From: Dioscorea cayenensis subsp. rotundata
Lineage: Eukaryota; Streptophyta; Magnoliopsida; Dioscoreales; Dioscoreaceae
NCBI RefSeq assembly: GCF_009730915.1
Contig: NC_052482.1
Span: 21,234,345 to 21,298,344, forward strand
Length of the DNA: 64,000 nucleotides
Reading direction: 5' to 3'
Shown in pieces: positions 57,275 to 64,000 of this stretch; within the stretch, counting starts at the first letter, position 1; every line of letters begins with the position of its first letter. The notes under the pieces were generated by a model. That model saw only the letters and a list, made by a program, of their open reading frames with translations, searched no databases and was not told the origin of the DNA. Both the position numbers and the translations under genes were made by a program.

Positions 57275-59926
57275 TCACATTTTTCTTAGATTGTTTAACC
57301 TTGCTTGAAGATCATCATCAATGGCACCATCTTGCTGCCCAGCTGTCTCTGCTTGGGCAACCTTGGCACCAACAGGTGCTGCAACTGCAGATGATGGAGC
57401 CTTGACAAGCTGCGCAAATAATGAACATAGGATGTTGCCATTTATCTCAGACTATACTAAGCAAAAAGAGGTAATAATCAGTGTGAGATCTGAGACGTAC
57501 CTCTGAATTGATGTCAATTCCAATCTCGTCAAGGACCTGGTTGACAAGTTCTTCGGTTTCTTCTTCTTCCTCATCTCCCTCCATGGCATCATCAATGGCA
57601 TCAGACATCACCTCACTGACCAATTCCATTTTCTCATTTTGCCGCTCAAACTCCTGCATTATCTTCTGTAGTGCAGGCAGGTTCATTTGTCGGTTCATCT
57701 GTCCCATGGCCTTTGTAACACCCTTCATGGCCTCACCCATTGCTTGTGTTGATTTCAGTGTCTGCAAGAAGTACATTCCGTTCCTTAGTTAAAAGGCACA
57801 ATTTGCCAAATGATAAACAGAAATAATATGTTCAAATTTCTTTCCAGTCAAATGGAACTAAACATCCAGCAGCTAACTCACATGCTATGGTCCAAGGAAC
57901 TCCAAAATAAATTCCAATAAAAGAATTTTCAATAATTGGTATTCTAAAAGGCATTGCCAATTTTCCTTTTTGGTTTCAGAGAACATGGTAGAGTTTTGAA
58001 TGTCTTACAACAACTATACACAGCAATCTGGCCATTAACTCATTAGTGTTAAACCAAGTCTAGAAGTCCTTGCTTAGAAAAAAAGAAGTTTGAAAAATCT
58101 ACATCTTGATGATGATAGAAAGCAAAGAAATTTTATGTTTCTATGGGCTTGGCCTGTGGCCTTATGATGACTTAGCCAGCAGTTTGTACTTCTAGGTGTG
58201 AGAGACTTCCTTATCCAGAGATGAACTGAGAGTGAAGTATGGCACTTCATTTAAGCATTACTAAGGTTACTAGAGTAGAGCAAAATCTAATTTATGAGGC
58301 AACACGATGTCATTTATATCATTGTTCCCTGCTATTATCTCACTGCAATCGTTGGGGAGACCTTATGAACATTGGCTATCTAAGTAATTTTTGCATTGGC
58401 AATGGATTCCAGCATCTTGCTTTTTGTTTCATAAAGCCTGCTACAAATAGCATCACTATTCTAAAATGTACATAATTTACAATGATCTCATACAAGTACA
58501 CATAAAGTATTTTGACTTGCAACAGAAAATAGCATGATGACTTCTAAGAATAATTAAAATGCAAATTTTAATCAATAACTCAGAAGTAGTTAGAGAACCT
58601 GCAACACAATTTTCATTAGAACAAACTCAAGGCAATGGGACTTTTGTAGTCATTCCAAATGGCAATAAAGTTAAAATCTTACCTGAATTCTAAGAGATAC
58701 ACCTTGGAGTTGTGACTTGAGTGCATAAAATTTTGTAATTTGATGCCTTGTTCGGATAAGATCTTTTGCCATCACCTTAACAGCTCCCTGTCAATGAACA
58801 CACACCATAAAGAACAAGATTAAATATGGATAACATTAGTTGAAAAATTCAACTATTTTTCCCCATACAAACTATATCAATGGACGTTTTGTACAATGGC
58901 ACAAGCTGATAATCAGGGAGTTAAAAGAACCAGAACCATGATAGGCGGAAAAAGATAACATTCAGCTCTCTGCCCAGAATCTGACACAGAGTGAGATGAA
59001 CACTACCCAAGGCACTACACAAACATATGCTGCAGATGTCCAAATTTTTACATGTGCAAATGGAAAACAGGCATGTTTCATCATGTAATATACAGTTTTC
59101 ACCAGGATGCTGAAAAAGAACATGATCAGAAGTACTTGTGACAAATACGAAGGTGATAAATTGCAGGATAAATAACCAGACAAGTGTGTTAAAAAGAAAA
59201 AAAAGACTACTCCAGTTCCAATCCTAAGTTATTGCACTGCTCTCAGCTCAAAGCATTACTCCAGCTTTTCGACAAGCAATGCCCGATTTATAGTTAAAAA
59301 GTTCTCATCTTCTACATGACCTAACATACCATCTTTGTATATGACTGCTGAAATAATTGGATGAATTAAATTTCACAAGCTCATCATCATCCAAACATTA
59401 TTCAATACAATTAGAGACTTTCTACATACAAAAGACATGACTACTTTGATGCATTATAAAGAACTACAGATTTCAAAGCCAGAGATAAATCATAAATAAG
59501 ATTAAAAACCAGTGATAAAAAAATATTAAAAACATCAATTTGCACCACTAAACCATGAAGATTTCCCAACAGAACAACGCCTGCGAGATCTAATATCAAC
59601 ATACGTTTAAACCTAAATCAAAGAAAAGATCGATTACCATCTGGCCCTGCTTCGCTGTTTTCTTGATCTCAACGATGAGCTTCTTCTCCTGGGTCTGCAA
59701 CCCCTGCCTCTCCCTCTCAATATCCCTTATAGATCGATCCAGCATCCGCTTATTCTCCCGCAACAACTCTAAAACCAAAATTTTTTTTAAAAAAAAACCA
59801 TCAAATTCATCTGAATCCGAACAAATACTCACAAATCTAGGGTTCTAGCGTTCATCAAAGATCATAAAAAAGCGAAAAAAACCCACTACCTGCGGGAGTT
59901 TTCCGATTGCCGAAGAGAAAACTCAT
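57275..59926 (-). CDS. VPS2: ESCRT-III subunit VPS2 (CHMP2A-type)
   Basis: Five exons: 59926-59890, 59768-59638, 58787-58683, 57761-57501 and 57409-57275. They give 222 aa with agreeing phases, about the length of CHMP2A and plant VPS2.1. ESCRT-III polymers cut membranes during multivesicular-body formation on endosomes. The protein starts MSFLFGNRKTPAELLRENKR with a basic, membrane-binding first helix (residues 1-55), then long coiled-coil helices (MAKDLIRTRHQITKFYALKS) and an acidic stretch (DAMEGDEEEEETEEL, autoinhibitory region). It ends with a MIM1 motif, DDLQARLNNLRKM, that binds the VPS4/SKD1 ATPase. An Ala/Gln-rich linker precedes MIM1. All parts are intact. The closest of the plant paralogues is probably VPS2.1; I have not separated 2.1 from 2.2/2.3 rigorously. 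Confidence 0.95.
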
Positions 59927-60774
59927 CGTGATTTTTCGAGATTGAGAGATTGAGAGATCGTTTCCGCGTTGATCTTTGAGGTTCTCGATCGAAGGATGGT
60001 CTTCAAGCTTTCGCTTCGCTGAATGGGATCAATGAACGCGCTTCGTGCTTCCAAGCATCAACTGGTTTTTGTTTTTTTAATTTATATATATATATCCCTT
60101 TGATTTTTCAAATTTTGTTTATGGGCTTTGGATCGAAGTGTCAGTCTTGCCGTTCCGTTCGTGGGCCGTGATGTGCCGAGTTTGGACGGCCCACAAGTTA
60201 TGCCTTGCTGGGCAATTTTTTTTTTTTTAGTTTTTAAATATACAAAATTACTAAAATTCCCATTATGATACACATATAATTTTAAATAAATTTTAGTTAT
60301 TTGATATCGTTTTTGAATAAAAGTTGTTTTAAAATTAAAAACACAATGTTTTTATTTGTTCGTTTTCAATATAATTAATTTATTTAGCAAAATAATCATT
60401 TTTTAAAAGTATGAAAAAGTAAAAGTATGATAAATCTTTGTAGTATTTTCATTTAAATCAATAATATTATTAGTGATAGTTTTAAATGTGAAAAAACAAT
60501 CAATGCACAAACATTGAAATATTTCACTTGCATAATAGCTGAATAATAAAGCAATATGGAATGGTTGAGAATTTAATATGTCTATAGAGTGTATGAGTTG
60601 GGTGACTTATCTACAATTCTACATTATGAAATAAGATAAAATAAAATAAGTCAAGTACACTGTGTATTAAAACATAAAATAAAAAAAAAAAAACTTGGAA
60701 TTTTATGAAAAGTGAATCAAATCGTCCCAATGGAAAAAGGACATTTTAAAACACTTGGAATATATAGGTGAGAG
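59927..60774. other. promoter of VPS2 and AT-rich intergenic DNA
   Basis: Leader and promoter of VPS2 to about 60100, with GGGCC/GGCCC-type motifs at 60123-60190 (TGGGCTTTGG, GTGGGCCGTG, GGCCCAC). The remainder is AT-rich with nothing recognised. Confidence 0.45.
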
Positions 60775-61240
60775 TAGTGGTGTCAAACGAGCAGGTCCGG
60801 GCCTATACAGCCCACGTACTATGCGTGCTCGGGCCTGCACAGCCCGTCAACCACCAAGGTCGGCCCAGCATGTGGTCCGCCCCGGTTATATTATATTTAT
60901 ATTTTTTTTAAACCCAAAAATATAAAAAATACCTTAAATTTGCTAAAAAAAATATTAAAAAAATATCCTAAAATTCAAAAATATAGAATTAGAAGCCTTA
61001 TTGACTAAAAAAACAAAAAATATATCAAAAAATTAAAAAAGAAATGGAAAAAACTTGCGATTTTAGGCGTCTGAGCCATGTCGGCTGAAGCGGGCCATGA
61101 GCCATGCCGACTGAGGGTCAGCAAATCCCTAGCCCAAGACGACTCAGGGTTTGGCGTCATGCCCGGGCACATCTCGAGCACGCATGCTTAGCAAGCACGC
61201 AACTCGTGCTGGGCCAAGCACGGCCCGTTTGACACCACTG
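60775..61240. mobile_element. non-autonomous hAT-like element, 466 bp
   Basis: The ends TAGTGGTGTCAAACG and CAGTGGTGTCAAACG (inverse of the right end) differ only at the first base. The element is flanked by a perfect 8-bp duplication GGTGAGAG (60767-60774 and 61241-61248). GC-rich subterminal parts carry GGGCC/GGCCC and AGCACG/CGTGCT motifs; the middle (60890-61045) is AT-rich. No transposase. Confidence 0.9.
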
Positions 61241-61248
61241 GGTGAGAG

Positions 61249-63600
61249 GTCAATTCTTCCAAATATATTTTTATATATTATAACAATAAATTTATATTAC
61301 CGTACACGGTACACCTAGCACCTACTTTAACACTATCAAGAAAAATATATAGTAATTTATAACCTCCTCTGTTATCTCTTTGATATATATATATATATAT
61401 ATATAGCCATACATTGTACCAACTAATGGAAAATAAGAGAGAGAAAAAAACATGGAAAAAATGGAGCAAAAATTATAATACTATTTATCTCACTTTTTAT
61501 TATTTTTATTTATGTAGCACTGTCAATGGTTATCGTTGAACTTATTGTTAAGCTGGATAAATGATATATGATATATATATGACCGAAAAAAGATGTGAAT
61601 TCTGATAGATGTGTTGCGAAGCACGGTATTCTACATGGGCGTGCTTATTTCCACGATATTATGCACGGGCATGCTTATTCAGAAGAAGTAAAAAAAAGAT
61701 GAACAGAAGCGTGAACTCTAAACGATCATTTCTTCACGTTTTGTCTCGTTCTAGAACCCATATTCTTAATATATATTAATTAATTAATTAGCTTTACAGT
61801 GATTGATGATGAGAAGATATTTTTACCTTTTAAACCATGCTAAACTAGTGTACATGCTCCTACTTATGCCACTTCTTAATTTTTTTCCGGATTAGCCTTT
61901 GTCTGGATTGATTTTTTTTTTTTGTGCTTTTAGGCTTTCTTTGGATTTTTTTAGACTGTTTCAGATGATCTTTTGATTTCATCATCTTAATTATTTTCAA
62001 TTATTTTGTTGATGATTTCATTATTATTACAGATTGAATTTAAATTTAATAGCTGACATGTGAATCTCTATAAAATTTTGATAGGAAGCTGATTCTCTAT
62101 CACTCTGTATATATATATATATATATATATTAATCTTTATTCTCTTAGTAATTTGTTATATCACCATCACACCCACTATGCACAAATGTAGAGGATTATG
62201 TAGATTTAGATTTAAAAGCAAATGAAGTTTTGTTTGGTATGAAAATTTTAAATGTTTTTTTCCTTTTGTGAAATTGGAAAAATCAAAAGCCAGGAGTAAT
62301 CCGTTACATCCGTTTTTGGACATGTCTGTGTCTCCAAATAGTTGACTTCACCGGCTCCAAATTTTTCTTTTTTTTTTGTGTGTTTTTTATGTTTTTTTTG
62401 CTCTCTGTTCTCCTCATCTCTGGTGAGGTTTTCAGTTTTTTATTTATTTTTTTTTATCGTTGCTACTATTATACTTTGTACTTCCCTGCATTATTTTTTT
62501 TTAATAAATTAGTGGTTTATCTATTTTATTTAAAAAATAAAAAATAAAAATCAAACAGAAATTCATTATGTTTTTATCTTACTTTAAATATGTACATTTA
62601 TTTATTGTACCTTTACCTTGGTGGTCATCTCCTTTTTTGTTGTGTTTTTAATGTTTGTTTGGAAATGAAGATTTTTACTGTCATTGGTTCTTTAACACAG
62701 AATAAATTAGATAAGATATTTATCATTATCTTTATAAATATAAATATTAATATGAAACTTCAAACAATTGAATATTAAATATATAATTTTGGGGAGGTTA
62801 AAAAATAAACACAACTTTCCCAAGAATCCCAACAACCCATTTCTCATACTGTCAGCATGTCTTTATTTAATAAGAAATGTTTTTTAGTTTTTAAAGATAA
62901 CTTAAATCTCAAACAAAACATGACCTTACATCTCAACATACACAATGTATGAGTATGATGTCCTCTTTAATAAAACATTCCACATTTCTATATTTATTTT
63001 GATTTTTAAATAAAATAAAATCACACCATTTAAAAAATATACAATTTTTTAATAATATTAATTTTTATATAAAATACACAATCCTTATTTATTTCGCTAT
63101 CTTCTCAACCTTGACCATAATTGTAAAAGGGAAAAAATTATATTAAAATTAATATTTAGGGTAAAGATCTACTTAATATTAATAATAACCAAGTTTTAAC
63201 AATTATTGTTTAATTCATCCATATATATTTTCCTTCTTTCCATGACCAAAAAATTTATATAATTAAATACAAAATATTATTATTAATCAACAACAAAGAG
63301 TGCACTTCCAACAATTTGTTAACATATAAATATAACATATTAAATATATATATATATATATATATATTTATGTATATATATTTTTGACAAATACGATAAG
63401 TACAGTATAATATATATATATATATTTTTGCAATATAACATACTAAATCAATATAATATTTTTCATTTTTAATATTTATTTAAATTAAAATTTATCAAAT
63501 TTTTAAGCATGATTTTTTTTTTAATTTTTTATTTCCATTATATAATAAATAAAAAAAAATAAAAATTTCAGCTCCTCTTCAAACCAAAACAGACAGACCA
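61249..63600. other. AT-rich intergenic DNA
   Basis: No gene recognised. Contains (TA)n tracts at 61383-61405, 62107-62131 and 63342-63368, and a retroposon 3' end at 62410-62545. Confidence 0.5.
62410..62545 (+). mobile_element. LINE-like 3' end (5'-truncated retroposon)
   Basis: CTCCTCATCTCTGGTGAGGT and a T-rich stretch ending TTAATAAATTAGTGGTTTAT plus A-rich tail match the copy at 30290-30440. A related ending occurs at 7480-7515. Confidence 0.5.
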
Positions 63601-63690
63601 AACTGATGAGCTGGAAACTCTTACTACTCTTCCGACCGGAATTCAAACCAGTCTCCACCGTCCGATCCCGCCGTACGATGCCCTCAATCT

Positions 63691-63718
63691 AAAACCCTAA
63701 CCCTAACCCTAACCCTAA
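63691..63718 (+). repeat. short telomere-like repeat (telo-box) in the GT14 leader
   Basis: AAAACCCTAA followed by further CCCTAA units, four in all, ending 10 bp before the ATG at 63729. In plants such telo-boxes sit near transcription starts of growth-related genes; this is a promoter or leader element and not a chromosome end. Confidence 0.7.
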
Positions 63719-63728
63719 TCCCTTTCCG

Positions 63729-64000
63729 ATGAGAAAACCCCACCGTTCGGATCGCCATTGTCTTCCCATCCTCCTCCTCTTCCTCCTCTCTCTTCCTCTC
63801 CTTCTCCCCCTCATCCTGCTTCCCCTGATCTCCACCTCCTCCTCCTCCGAGCCCCTCCGGCAACCCCCGACGGTCCCCAGACTCGCTTACCTGATCTACG
63901 GATCCAGTGGCGACGGCGTTCGCCTCGCGAGGCTCCTTAGAGCCGTGTACCATCCGTGGAACTACTACTTGTTGAGTCTGGACGCTGCCGCGGCGGTGGA
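63729..64000 (+). CDS. GT14 glycosyltransferase (GlcAT14-like), 5' part
   Basis: Open from the ATG at 63729 to the window edge (90 codons). A short basic cytosolic tail (MRKPHRSDRH) is followed by a Leu-rich transmembrane anchor (residues 12-34), a Ser/Pro stem, then PRLAYLIYGSSGDGVRLARL and AVYHPWNYYLLSLD. That is the opening of the Core-2/I-branching (GT14) fold as found in plant beta-glucuronosyltransferases GlcAT14A-C, type II Golgi proteins that decorate arabinogalactan proteins. The catalytic part lies outside the window. Coding sequence is strongly GC-rich. The telo-box directly upstream supports this start. Confidence 0.85.
   Translation, partial: MRKPHRSDRHCLPILLLFLLSLPLLLPLILLPLISTSSSSEPLRQPPTVPRLAYLIYGSSGDGVRLARLLRAVYHPWNYYLLSLDAAAAV

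Noticed and set aside
63691-63718. True telomere or chromosome end
   Set aside because: Only four units, followed immediately by a coding gene.

Overview
The window is nuclear DNA of a flowering plant. It has intron-rich genes of plant families (PPR-DYW, Gnk2/DUF26, ACR-type ACT proteins, GT14), long AT-rich intergenic DNA and many small transposons. Several genes have very GC-rich 5' coding ends over AT-rich 3' ends (gamma-glutamyl transferase, the HSP20-like gene, the GT14 gene). That gradient is more usual in monocots, but it is only a hint and I do not name a species.

Layout. 1-5699 (-): 5' part of a large conserved plant protein that runs off the left edge. 9360-12578 (-): ACR9-like four-ACT-domain protein with a miniature LTR element (TRIM) in an intron. 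14810-15121 (-): histone H4. 15.6-18.8 kb: a retroelement relic split by a hAT-like element that itself carries a Mutator-like element. 19785-20051 (+): 55-aa mitochondrial ATP synthase 6 kDa subunit. 21592-25389 (-): gamma-glutamyl transferase. 28672-29460 and 30781-31566 (-): tandem secreted Gnk2-domain proteins. 33131-33628 (+): small conserved protein of unknown function. 34834-37106 (-): UBC7-class E2. 42909-46006 (-): PPR-DYW editing factor. 47511-50762 (+): divergent HSP70. 52812-54377 (-): HSP20-like domain protein. 56659-57089 (+): RING-H2 (ATL) pseudogene. 57275-59926 (-): ESCRT-III subunit VPS2/CHMP2. 63729-64000 (+): start of a GT14 glycosyltransferase.

The genes are unrelated housekeeping and stress functions and not a pathway; the only clear local family is the Gnk2 pair. 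The sequence is richest in its mobile elements. Three hAT-like elements have perfect 8-bp target duplications and a fourth has an imperfect one. There is also a Mutator-like element with ~195-bp inverted repeats and a 9-bp duplication, a Tourist-like MITE inside a LINE relic, a 357-bp TRIM, and a probable tRNA-derived SINE.

Three otherwise well-conserved genes between 36 and 51 kb (E2, PPR-DYW, HSP70) each carry one small reading-frame break. This looks more like residual assembly indels than independent gene death, but it needs reads or transcripts to settle. No previously undescribed biological system stands out; the most notable structures are the nested and miniature transposons and the odd HSP70.
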